From NCBI GenBank assembly GCA_014706295.1, contig JACSVZ010000004.1, forward strand, positions 86,001,047 to 86,065,046: a stretch of 64,000 bases of DNA. Reading direction: 5' to 3'. This DNA comes from Lycocorax pyrrhopterus obiensis (lineage: Eukaryota > Chordata > Aves > Passeriformes > Paradisaeidae). This document shows, piece after piece, positions 25,321 through 36,337 of this stretch (the first letter of the stretch is position 1; every line of letters begins with the position of its first letter). Both the position numbers and the translations under genes were made by a program. The notes under the pieces are model-generated. The model made no database searches, was not told the origin of the DNA, and saw nothing but the letters and a program-made list of their open reading frames with translations.

Positions 25321-28300
25321 TGGGCCTCCAGCTTTCATCTTTTTCTGTCCAAACTTTTCTAACATCAAGGTCACAAACAAACTTTAGTGTTTGCCTAATC
25401 TTATATATTAAGTGATCCAGAGCTACACTGAGAGCAACACTCCCCAGTCCAGATGGGAGCAGCTATCACAGTGAGATGGTTGAACCAGGCAAGCACAAAT
25501 GGCAAGGAAAGAGGTGTACCTCAAACATTTTCTCTTGTATGGGTCTATTTTAATGGCTTTAGGCACCAAAACTAATTCCTGTTTCAAAGTGTCATGATTT
25601 ATGCAGGATTAAAAAAAATCAACTGCCTTCAGAGGTCTTTCATAGAAAGGTCAAATTTTTGAGCACTCAACCCAGTACCAGGGAAACCTTGGATTCCAGT
25701 CATATGGCAGCTGGACAGGGTCTGAACTCATAACATCGAACTCTCTTAACATGTTTATGAGGGTTCTTTTGAATATGCACTACCAAGAAGGGAGTAGACA
25801 AAAAAAGTTAATGGCATGTAATAGCATAGACCTTGTATTCTAATTGCCTATCTATGTATATATTTTCTTTCATTTCTGAGGTGATATGTGTTCTTGAAGG
25901 ACTCTAACATTATTTCAAAGATGAGGTCTGGGACGCCAACTCTAGCCATCTGCCCTACTCTATAGGATATTGATGGTCCTCAACCAGCCCTGCATAGCTA
26001 AAACTCTGCCAGCTTCATGGGCAGCACAGCAAGGGCAAATTAGAAGCCAAGGGGCAGTGATGGGCATGGCTCCTTATACAGAATATGGTGATACAGTCAG
26101 AAGGCAAAAGCCAATCAGGTGATAAAGAAACAGAAAATGTGCTAAAAACTTATATAGTGCAAGGGCGAAAAGGGCAAAGAGTTAAGTTCTCACACCACAG
26201 CCCACTCTTGTCATCATGTTATATGAGCTGTCCGCCCCCAAGGACAGTAAGACAAGAAGAGTGAGCACCATGTGCCCCAGCAGTCATCATCTGGTAACCT
26301 TCCAACCTCACACAAAGCATGAGGCAGCATCTTGGCAGTTCTTTATGCTTACTTGCCCAGTGCTTAGAGCTACAATTTGGAAAACTCAAATCTAGTTCAC
26401 ATCCCTCTTCTGACTGATTCAACTTGTATCTTTTATCCCTCCTGTACGTTATCGTTCCAGTATATTGGCAAAAACATGATTCAGATTACTTGGGCAGAGA
26501 GAGAAAGTTTGACCAAATGATATCTTAATTAATGCATTCCCAGAGCAAATTATTTCCTTATGAAAATTCATTTATTACTAACTATATAGACCAATTTCAA
26601 TACGCATAAATTTCCCTCCAAGCTCATCATGTTGTATAAACACAAAAAATTCCAAAAAAATCTACAGTTACTAGAAGGCAAATGTAAAAAACCACAGCAG
26701 TATGGAGTAGGCAGCTACTGGGATGTACAAATCAACTTCTTTAATCAAATAACTCATAATTGCTACTCTTTTCAGCAGCTATTTAAAACAAGCCTATAGA
26801 ATTTTAAGATATAGTACATAATATGTTGAGAACAACAGAAATAACTGTGTAGGCATGAAAAGACTCATCCCTGCTCTCAGGACTCAGTATATTTATTAAT
26901 CCATTACTAAATTACTACTTTTCTATTAACACCTGGCTCTTTCCAGGGGATATGAAAATTTTAGCTATTCTTGATTAAAATGCTAAGTAAAATCTCAGAA
27001 AACAAGTTGTTATGCTATTTTTATAGTACAATTAACAACTTTGCAAAACTTTTGCATTTTGTCAGTTGTTACAATCTGCACTTTTAGTCCCAAATAATTT
27101 TCCCTTATTAATTGGAGGCTTACTAAATACGTACCCCAACTATCTGGCAAAGCATTTGACTAAACTACATGCAGCCAAGATATGTTCTCTAGCTCTCCTC
27201 CGTCTACTCTGCTTCCCAAAAACATCCATGCTTCAGTTTTCCAAGCAAGGTATCAACAAGTTCCCCCTGTGCCTTTTGAGTCCCTGCTCCAGTAGCTCCA
27301 ACAAGAGAACATAACCCACTGAGGCTGCTTCATCCTCACCCCACATGAGAGGCTCAGAAGTAAGACTGAATGGGGTGTGCTTTGGTCAGGCCATACGGCG
27401 TGGGGGAAGAACTGTCTAATTGTGATTTAAAGTTGTTGTCCTCACATGAATTAATACACTCCAGCTCCAGATTCCAGTGTTCTAATGAATAGTGTTCAAT
27501 GGAATTTCAGAGAAAATTAGATCTTCACTAGAAAGCACTGAGGCAGAGCCCAGAAAGGACTTTTATATTGTCAGCCACAAGAGAGGGAGGGAAGGAAGGA
27601 AGAAGGAAAGAAAGGAGGAAGGAAGGAGTGAAGGAACTGTAGCCTTATATAAAAATATCAACAGTTTATTTTAACATTGTTTTTTACTCAGTAGGGTAAA
27701 AAATTGGCACTTATTGTCAGTACTTAAATCAAATACAGGGTTTTGTTTGCAGCAGATTTATTCAGTTTAATTCCATATGAATTAAAGGAAAATGCTATAG
27801 ATTTCAAAGCAAATTCACCTATTATCCTTGTGATGGTTTTCTTGACAATTATGCCTGAGAATTTTCTGACTGCTCTAATGCAAAATATCCAGCTTCACTC
27901 TTGAAGAGCATCCTTTTCTGCCATCTTCATTTTATACTTTAACAGTTTTGTTGATGTTTGTGTAAGGAGGGCAATAAGTGAGGTTCCATTTTCATAGAAC
28001 AGATTCTGTTACTTTTTGTAAATATACTTACAAAGGTGTCTGGGATAAATGCCCCTAATGTGGTGTTCCACATTTAAACTGCTTTCCAGCAGCAAGTGCT
28101 TGCAAAGACACTCACCAGAATGCAAGATTTGTAATGCGGAGAACTAATGCTTCCAAAAATAAGGATACAGAGATGTTGACCACTTAATACAGTAAATTTA
28201 CACCTTCTATCTAATAGAGTATATTTAAAATAAGGTTATATCAGTCTTACATAAGATATTAACTTACTTCAACAATAGTTTGGACATATGACTCGTACAC

Positions 28301-29616
28301 AAAACTGATTTTCCGACTTTTACTAATGTGACAATTATGAATTACTCTAGTCCCTGAAAAATTTCTCAAGTAATACAAACATGGCAACCAGGGAAATACA
28401 TTACATGCCTAGCTACAGGGATCCACATGCATATGGTTTTTTTCTCTGATTCCTGCCACTGCAAATTTCGACTGCTATTACACTGGTAAGTGCATCTTAC
28501 TGACTGTCAAGATTGGACCACAAAATAGATAAGGTCACACAAGGTACTTCTCAAATCATTTATTTCCTATAAAGCCTACAGTGACTCAAAAGAGAACTTG
28601 AAAAATGTGGGGGAAACTAAATGTTGATGAATGACAGTGTATCTATGAACAATAGAAGGAAATTACTATCTTTTCAAAACCCATAATTGCCTCTGAGAAC
28701 AATCTCAACTATAGCTTACTGCATTCTGGTGATTCCACTTCCTGAATGGCACTGGTTTAACATTAGGAAGGCTTTACACTTAACGAGAACATTGTCCTCT
28801 AATTTCACATAAGGATTAAAATACCATTCTGCACAAAGTCTGAACACCGCTTACAGATGACACTGGATAGCAAGAAAAACTCTTCACAACCTAGGTGTCT
28901 GGGTAGCTTTAATTAATTGTATGTATTTTCATAATAAGTTCTCAAGACTAAAGCACTGAAAGTGTTTGTCTTCTCTCCTCTGACATTCTTAGACCTCCTG
29001 TTGAACAGCAGGCTAATTTCACCACAGTAATGATTGCTGCTGCTATTTCCTTTTTCTTTTCTCTATTAGACATTTCACAGTTTTAAGGAAACAGTTAATT
29101 GGAATTTTTGATTTCACAGGATTATTGTCACCTTCCCTATTTCTATTTTATCTATTTAAGTCTTCCCAGAAATGCTGTCAAAATTTTTATTCACAAAATA
29201 CACAGAAGTAAAAACCCACACTTTTATAAAATTTTTAAGTCAACATGTGAACACTGTGGGAATGGTGCCAAACACCTGGCATCTTAACCAAGATTAGAAC
29301 AAGAGAATATTAGCCCTAAAGGCCTTGCTAATTTGTGTGTTTGCTGAGGATGCTGTGAACAAACTATCTTGGTAGAAAATCCACCATTTGAGTGTGTGTC
29401 TTACTGTGATTGAAAACAATAACATGCATGGAATCCTTGAGACAAATTTTTGGTGTTACAAAATTAGCAGAGGCCCTGGGGACCAATCAGAAGGTGATTC
29501 TTTATCTGTAATGAAATTAAATAAAAGGGAGCTCCCATGGCAAAGGGACACACAAGAAGGAGAGAAAAAAACAACACCTGCATGTGGTGGTGCATTTCCC
29601 CCTCCTCCTTTCCAGG
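25321..29616. other. Intergenic, 4.3 kb, no gene seen
   Basis: AT-rich unique sequence. The only clear structure is a purine tract at about 27577-27631. Confidence 0.55.
27577..27631. repeat. (GGAA/GGAAA)n purine-rich microsatellite
   Basis: An imperfect run of GAGGGAGGGAAGGAAGGAAG type, almost entirely purine on the plus strand. Confidence 0.85.
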
Positions 29617-30881
29617 CTGCAGTGTGATGTGAGAAATGTTTGTTAGGCCTTGGCCTTGAAACAGCACCTGGGCTCAGCTCTTCCCGAGCTTATCAGAAAC
29701 ACTGCCTTGCTCCCAGGAACTGCTGTTGTCTAACGAGCTCCTGTTTTCCTTTTGATCAGCCTTGGAAAATATTTTTTTGCCTGAATGGCATAACACTGCT
29801 ATTCTCACACTTTCAAATAAAGTGCCGACCCAAACTGTGGCCAGGATGAAACATTGTTATGACTAAAGCCCCCTCTCTTGTGATCCTAGAAACAGCAGTC
29901 CAAAATGGGCCCCTTTGAGCTCTCCTGGGCCACAGCGGGCCTGCAACCAGCACTCTCCCTCTGAGTGGGACGCCTCTCAGAGCCAGCAAACCCTCAGGTT
30001 TGCTATACTTGGAGGACCACTGAAAAACAACGTGTCCCTAGGCCGATACCCTCACTCCTCAAGGCCTGATCCTTCACCTGTCAGGAGATGCAAAGGCATC
30101 CAAAGGGAGTATTTCACTGACCTCCGAGGAGAATTTTTCACAGGTACCTTGCTTGCACTGACTATTTCTGTCTGTGTACATGCCCCTGTGCATATGCTGT
30201 AGCAAATCTGAGAGAAATACGGCTTTCTTAGGTGTTTAAGTACCTTGGATACCTAAGTAAGCTAGGCCTGTAAGTAAGGTTAAGTTACAGTTATAAACTT
30301 ACTTAAATGCTTCTAAGTGTTGTTCTTTTGCTAAGTTGTTAAACAAAAGTTATAAGCTAAGTGTTGCTAAGTGTTGTTCTTCTGCAGACTTGCTAAGTAT
30401 AACTTTGAAGTTATAAGTTAGGTTAAAGGCTGCTAAATGTTAGTCCTCTGTTAAATTGTTAAGTTATAAATTAAGTTTAAGTTATATGTTAAGTTAGGTA
30501 TAATTGTTTTTCCTATGTTGAATTGTTAGGCTTAATGTATAAGTTAAGTTAAGGTACTGTTAAATTTGAGTGCTGTTAAGGTTTCAGGCTGTATTCCTTT
30601 TTATCCTTGGCCTCACTGTCTTTTGTCACACACACCTAAACCCACTCCCCTACACACACCTAGATAGTTCTTGGTTCATTTCTGTTTTGAATGCCTGGGT
30701 TTTGTTTGGTTTATTGTTGCTTGTTTTCCCTTGTTGTGCCTTAAATGTCCTGTAAGTAGTAGAGTGAATCTTGCCAATGAATTTGTCATGCTTTGTTGCT
30801 TAATATTAAATCTGTCTTTTGCTCATACCCTTGCCAAAGATTTTTTTAAGGGGTCTCAAACACTCGTTCGTAACACTGCAG
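29617..30881 (+). mobile_element. Solo LTR, ERVK-type, with 6-bp target duplication CTGCAG
   Basis: A 1253-bp unit (29623-30875) starts TGTGATGTGAGAAATG and ends CACTCGTTCGTAACA. It is flanked by identical hexamers CTGCAG (29617-29622 and 30876-30881), the signature of an integration event, and 6 bp is usual for class II (beta/ERVK-like) retroviruses. No internal viral sequence is present, so it is a solo LTR left by recombination between two LTRs. An AATAAA lies at 29816-29821. A degenerate tandem array occupies 30225-30560. It resembles the abundant passerine TguLTR5 group; the family name is from memory. Confidence 0.85.
30225..30560. repeat. Degenerate TTAAGTTATAAGTTA-type tandem array inside the LTR
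   Basis: Variants of AAGTTATAAGTTAAG and GCTAAGTGTTGTTCTTCTGC recur many times. The structure looks like two interleaved units of about 60-70 bp. The related LTR at 21745-22596 has only a short piece of this, so the array expanded within the family. Confidence 0.75.
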
Positions 30882-33500
30882 AGCTCAACACTATAACACT
30901 GCATCCGTGGGTTTCCCATTGCCAATATATTCACTTTTTTACATTTAGATTTTTCTTTGCATTTGATCTCATCCTCAACACACATACTGTAAGGTACATA
31001 TGTATATATATATAAAGTGTGTGCGTGTGTATGTAAGTACATATACAGATAAAGTTTTCTAGGTTACTCAGATTCTTCAGCTCCACTGATTTCCAGGCAA
31101 GCTGTAAGCCCTCAGTTTATCTAAAATGCATAAAGCCTCTCTTAAATGGTTTTAGGTGAACTCTGGTGCCTATATGTAACACCATGAACTTGAAACTTAC
31201 TTCTATCACTCCAGACTCTGGAAATTCAGATGTAATGTTCCAATCAACAACATTCCCTGAAAATAAAGTAAAAATAAGCCAATAGTTTGCTTGACCATAG
31301 CAAGCACTTTGTTCTCCGAAATACTTCAGAAGGGCCTATATGTCCCACAAAAATTTAATAAAGGAATTAGTTCTTAATAAAAAAATATGATTGTCTAAGC
31401 CTTCTTATCATCATTAAGACAGTTCTCATCAACTACCTTCAGCAGCAATGGGACTACCAAGGACTCTCTGTAAGAGATTATTTAACATTTCTACTGATTA
31501 ATCAGACATATATGATACTCATGTAAAGCTTGCTGTTAACAGATGACTTTATTAAAGGTTGGCAGTACTTTCCTGTTACAGATCCATTGATTTGTCTTGC
31601 AGTCAAATAAAATAATTTCACTGTAGGTAACTGCACCATGCTGCATCCACAAAAAAAAAAAAAAAATACAGGCTACATCCTCGTGTTAAAAAATGCCTTG
31701 GAAGTAATCACAGGAGAATGTACAGAAAACTGTCTGAATAGGAAACCTTGATAAAATGCTATGGCAAGAGGGATTAGCATGATCTTTTAGGGGTCTGTAA
31801 GGGAAAAACAAACTAGAAGGGAGAAAGTTGTCTTACCTCTGTATATCTAACACTATAACACCAAGATTTGCTTGCTGATTTTGTGTCTCTGTTTACAACA
31901 TCAAAATACTTCAATGTTTGTAGGTGTGTCACAGAAAGTGATCTAGATGCTGAGAAGTTAGCATTGTGGTAGGTGTTTTAGGGGGTTTGGCATATCTAGT
32001 TTGCTGAAGAGAAATATCACAGATGATGTGCATACTGGTACCTGCAAATGGAAAAGATATCCAAGAATAGGTGCCAGTCAGTCTCTGTGAAAAGATGTAG
32101 TAAGATCCAGTGACTGGAATGTTAATTTAGACAAATTTAAAAGACATAAAAAAGTTTTAGTTGCAAAATAAATCCCACTGCTAGCTGATCTCATCACAAG
32201 TCATCAATTAATGTATAAGCTAAAGCCTTGAAATTCATGAATGTATCAGTTCCTTCATTCTTCTCTTTCCTTTGTGGGACATGGTAAGAATAGTTTCCTG
32301 GATTGCTCTCAATATACCCAGTAAGACAAGCTGGAATGGTTCAGCCTCCCTGAATTATTGGGGTTTTACAAAGAGGTACCTGAGCATTGCGAACATGACA
32401 GGCAGGTCATAGTACATGTTCTAGTGTTACACTTCACAAAAGCATTACCCCATATATAGAATTGAAAGAACAAAAAATTAAAAACTAAAATTACTTAGAG
32501 CCATCACTGAGTTACTGACTAATTTAATTAGGGAACTTAAGACAGGCTATGTTTTCTCTAACCTTATACAGCTGTGGCCACAGGCTCCCTTTTCCAGTCA
32601 ACAAAGAGAATGGAGGGAGCAGTCCACCTGGGATACTTGACACCCACCTGAAGGTGAACCATACCATACAAGTGTTTACAATGTAGGTATTAGGTGAGAT
32701 GAATCCCAGCCACACCCTCAACGTCTCCCATGATGAAAACAGGGATGTATGATAAGGCACACTTCCAATATATTACTTTGGTATTAGGCAGGTAACAAAT
32801 TTCTCTTAATGTGAGGGCTCTCCAATTCAAGGCCTTTTGGAACAGAGAAGCCCTGGCATCACACAGGCTCTGAGACTATGAGCCAGTGTCAGCATTAACA
32901 AAATGAACAAATAAATTTCAAAACAAAAACCACGCATAAAATCTTACTATTCTTTTGGGATGTAACTGCAAAATGTTCTAACCCAAAAAGTATTTATTTA
33001 GGCACAGGCAACACTAGACTCTAGAAGAAAACTGTCACCTTGGGAAGCACAGGACAGGCATAGAGAGCTCTCTGTTGTGGAAGGCCAATATCATCAACCC
33101 ACATTTGGCAATATCTGAGTGTTACTTGGCCATCCTTGAGCAGCAGGAGGGCTGGGAGCACTAAGAGCAGCCACCCCAGCCACGGATGTGCTCTGCAGTA
33201 TGGAAAGGAGATTTAAGGCAGCGGACATCTTTTGGCAGTTTAACTTAAAAACCCAACGAACCAAAAAACACCAGGAAAAAAAAGGCTAATAAAGGTTCAA
33301 TCTTCAGATTTTAAGACTACCACGTCTACAGTTATGCCAAAACTTATCCTGTTCAATATATAGTTGCTGGCAGACCACGTACCACGGTGATAGGCACATC
33401 TTGGTCAAAAAAAAAAAGGTGCTACCCACAGGAAGGCAGCTGCCCTCCGTGATAGCCTAAGGAAAGCCCGTGGCTGATCACACGGTTTTGTTTTCCATGG
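30882..33500. other. Intergenic between LTR and RAB23 promoter
   Basis: No gene seen. It contains a TA/GT-rich microsatellite at about 30997-31035 and an A17 run near 31650. The rest is unique AT-rich sequence. Confidence 0.55.
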
Positions 33501-33619
33501 AGGATGAGGTCAGGAATGTCGACGTATAAAGAGTGGACCAGGGCGGAAGGCACCCGTGGGCCAGGAAAGATCAGGCTTGTCCAGATCTTTCCTCAGGAAC
33601 CCAGACGAAAACCCCTGAA

Positions 33620-34330
33620 AAGCAACTTCTCCCTCGCCTCAAGCCCAACTCGGGCGAACAAGAACCCGAGCCCAGCCGCCGGGAGCGGCTGCCGGGCAGC
33701 CCCCTCACAGCGGGGTCCGCCGCGGGGGCGGGGGCAGCGGGCAGGCGCCTCCCCGAGCGGCGCCCCCGGTCCTGACGGCGCTTCCGGGCGGGGGAGCCGG
33801 GATGTGCGTCCGGGTTGGGTCGGCCCCAGCGAGCGGCTTCCTCTCGCCTTCCCTCCGTCTCCTCTTCCCTGCGTCCCTCCACCGGCGTGCCCTCGGAGGG
33901 AGCGCCGCCCGCCCGCCCGCCCGCTCGCTCGCTCCGTGAGGGGTTGGTGAGAGGGGCCGCGGGCGGGCGGGGATCGGGGCCGGGGCGCCCTGGGCTGGCG
34001 GGAGCGGGACCGGGGCCGTGGGTGGGGCCGGGGCGGCGGAGCCTCCGCCCTCGGCGTGGCCCCTCGGGCAGGGCCGGGAGGTGTCGGTGGGATGGATCCC
34101 TGCGCGGAGACCCCCGGGTGGCTGCCGCTGTTCTCGCCCAAAATGGCCATCTGGCTTCCCAGTGCTAACGGGGCTTGCCGAGCTCCGGGTAGCCGGGCGT
34201 AGGATAATGGTTAATACGGTCAAGTAACATCATCTCTCCGGGCGAGCCGAGCGAAGGCATCGGGTAGCCCCCGCTCTGCCAGCGCTGCCAGCACGGGTGT
34301 GAGCGTGGTGACGGGCAGAGCCTTTAAAAG
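33620..34330 (+). promoter_or_regulatory. RAB23: RAB23 CpG-rich promoter and noncoding first exon region
   Basis: An abrupt GC- and CpG-dense block with a (GCCC)n/(GCTC)n run at 33907-33934 lies about 2 kb upstream of the RAB23 start-codon exon. Consensus donor candidates are CC|GTGAGG at about 33935 and TTG|GTGAGAG at 33947. Either could end a noncoding first exon that splices to the acceptor at 36096. No clear TATA box is seen. Long ORFs here reflect few stop codons in GC-rich DNA. Confidence 0.7.
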
Positions 34331-34836
34331 GGGAATATTTTCCTCTCTTTCGAAAGGAGGGTGATCTGATTCTTGGGAGGAAATTTGCCACCTTGCAGCT
34401 GCAAAATGTTACTGTGATGATATTCCGGCACAGCAAAACGTGGGGGAAGCTTAGCTTTTATCAGGTGGCAGTGATGAAGTTGCAGCAAGTCGGAGAGCAG
34501 TCAAGGGAGACTTCAGAGCCTTGGGACAACTGGTTAAGGGAGCAGGAACACAAGCAATGTTCTCTTCTGGCCTTCCAGTCACAGGGAATGAAATAGGAAG
34601 AAAGAGGAAGAGCCTGGTGTTACAGGCAGAGTTTTGGTTTTCTGGTGGTGGGTCAGTCTACACAACAACCACGCCTGCTGGCAATAGATGGGGTACACCT
34701 GTTTTGAAGGGGGAAACTCCTTTCGCAAGAGTTAGTAGGACTCTTGCTTAGTTAGTAGACTAGATGTGAAGGGGGAAAGGGATAAAACCAGGCTCCCTAG
34801 AGAAAAGTTTGGGGGAGACACACGTTTGAGGGTTGG

Positions 34837-35832
34837 AGATCCAGAGAGTGGTGGTGAATAGATTTAAATCCATCTGGCAGCTGGTTGCTAGTGCTGTTCC
34901 CCAGGGCTTAGTGTTTGTGCCAGTCCTGTTTAATATCTTTACCAATGATCTCAATGAAGGGATTGAGTGCACCCTCAGTCAGTTTGCAGGTGACACCAAG
35001 TTGGAAGGCTCCGTAGAGGCATCTGAACAGGTTGGATTGATGGTCCAAGGCCAGTTGTGTGAGGTTCAACAAGGCCAAGTGCCACACCTGGGTCACAACA
35101 ACCCCATGCAGAGCTACAGGCTGGGGGCAGAGTGGCTGGAAAGCTGCTGGTTGGGGAAGGACCTGGGGGTGCTGGTCAACAGCAGCTGAACATGAGCAGG
35201 TGTGTGCCCAGGTGGCCAGGAAGGCCAATGGCATCCTGGCCTGTATCAGCAGTAGTGTGGCCAGCAGGACCAGGGCAGTGATTGTCCCTCTGTACTCAGC
35301 ACTGGTGAGGCCACACCTCGAGTGCTGTGTCCAGTTCTGGGCCCCTCAATTCAAGAAAGACATTGAGGGGCTGGAGGGTGTCCAGAGAAGGGCAGTGAAG
35401 GGCAATGAGGTGAAGGGTCTAGAACACAAGTCCTATGAGAAATGGCTGAGGGAGCTGGGGTCATTTAGCCTGGAGAAGAGGAGGCTCAGGGAAACCTTAT
35501 TGCTCCCTGCAACTGCCTGAAAGCAGGCTGTAGCAAGGTGGAGGTTGGTCTCGTCTCCCACGTAACAAGCAATAGAACAAGAGGAAATGGCCTCAGGTTG
35601 TGCTAGGGGAGTTTTAGGTTGGATATTAGAAAAAATTCTTCATTGAAAGGGTTATCAAGCATTGGAACAGGCTACTCAGGGCAGTGGTCACATCACCATC
35701 CCTGGAGGTATTTAAAAGATGTGTACACATGGCACTTAGGGACATGGTTTAGCACTTGGCAGTGTTGGGTTAATGATTGGACTTGCTGATCTTTGAGGTC
35801 TTTTCCAACATTAATGATTCTGTGATTTTGTA
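34837..35832 (+). mobile_element. CR1 LINE, 5'-truncated, plus strand
   Basis: About 1 kb of the CR1 3' portion. It encodes a broken reverse-transcriptase tail (SAVPQGLVFVPVLFNIFTND, then a FAGD where active copies have FADD) with frame changes. It continues through GAGGCCACACCTCGAGTGCT and GGAGAAGAGGAGGCTCAGGG, and ends in the CR1 3' tail TTGAGGTCTTTTCCAACATT ... GATTCTGTGATTTTG. It is inactive: the catalytic Asp is replaced and the frames are disrupted. It lies in the presumed 5'UTR intron of RAB23, in sense orientation. Confidence 0.92.
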
Positions 35833-36096
35833 GTTCAGTGCCTCCATTTCTTCCTCATTAAAAAAAAAAACAAACACCACCAAAACATCAGTGATACATC
35901 TTTGCAATAAGCCAAATAAATTATTCTCTACTTCCAATTTTTATTACTTATCAATTATTAAGTGTCAAGCCAAAGCTAGTTAAATAACTTGCCTGAGGTT
36001 ACTTTAAGCAATCTGTGACAGAAACAGATATAAATTGTACTATCTATATACACCCTAATCTGTGTGATCATCTTGCCTCTTGCTTTCTATTCACAG

Positions 36097-36337
36097 CATT
36101 TTTATGAACATAATAGCTATTTACTTTGTTGACAGAATCAGTAGTTTCCTGAATAAACCAGAGAGTCACCTGAGACGCAAAGATGTTGGAAGAAGATATG
36201 GAGGTGGCCATCAAGGTGGTAGTAGTAGGAAATGGAGCTGTTGGGAAGTCCAGTATGATTCAGCGATATTGCAAGGGGATTTTTACAAAAGACTACAAGA
36301 AAACTATTGGTGTAGATTTCCTGGAAAGACAGATCCA
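36097..36337 (+). CDS. RAB23: RAB23 exon with start codon (CDS from 36183)
   Basis: A polypyrimidine tract and TATTCACAG precede 36097, so 36097-36182 is the inferred 5'UTR part. The CDS starts ATG TTG GAA GAA GAT ATG GAG. The donor is ATCCA|GTATGT, phase 2. A second ACAG at about 36135 is a weaker alternative acceptor. An upstream ATG at 36104 is discussed in the findings. Confidence 0.92.

Noticed and set aside
33504..34227. Long ORFs on both strands around the RAB23 promoter
   Set aside because: GC-rich CpG island with few stop codons. Arg/Pro/Gly-rich peptides with no conserved family feature.
35059..35520. 153-codon ORF resembling part of a reverse transcriptase
   Set aside because: It is a decayed CR1 LINE segment with frame breaks and a mutated active site, not a host gene.
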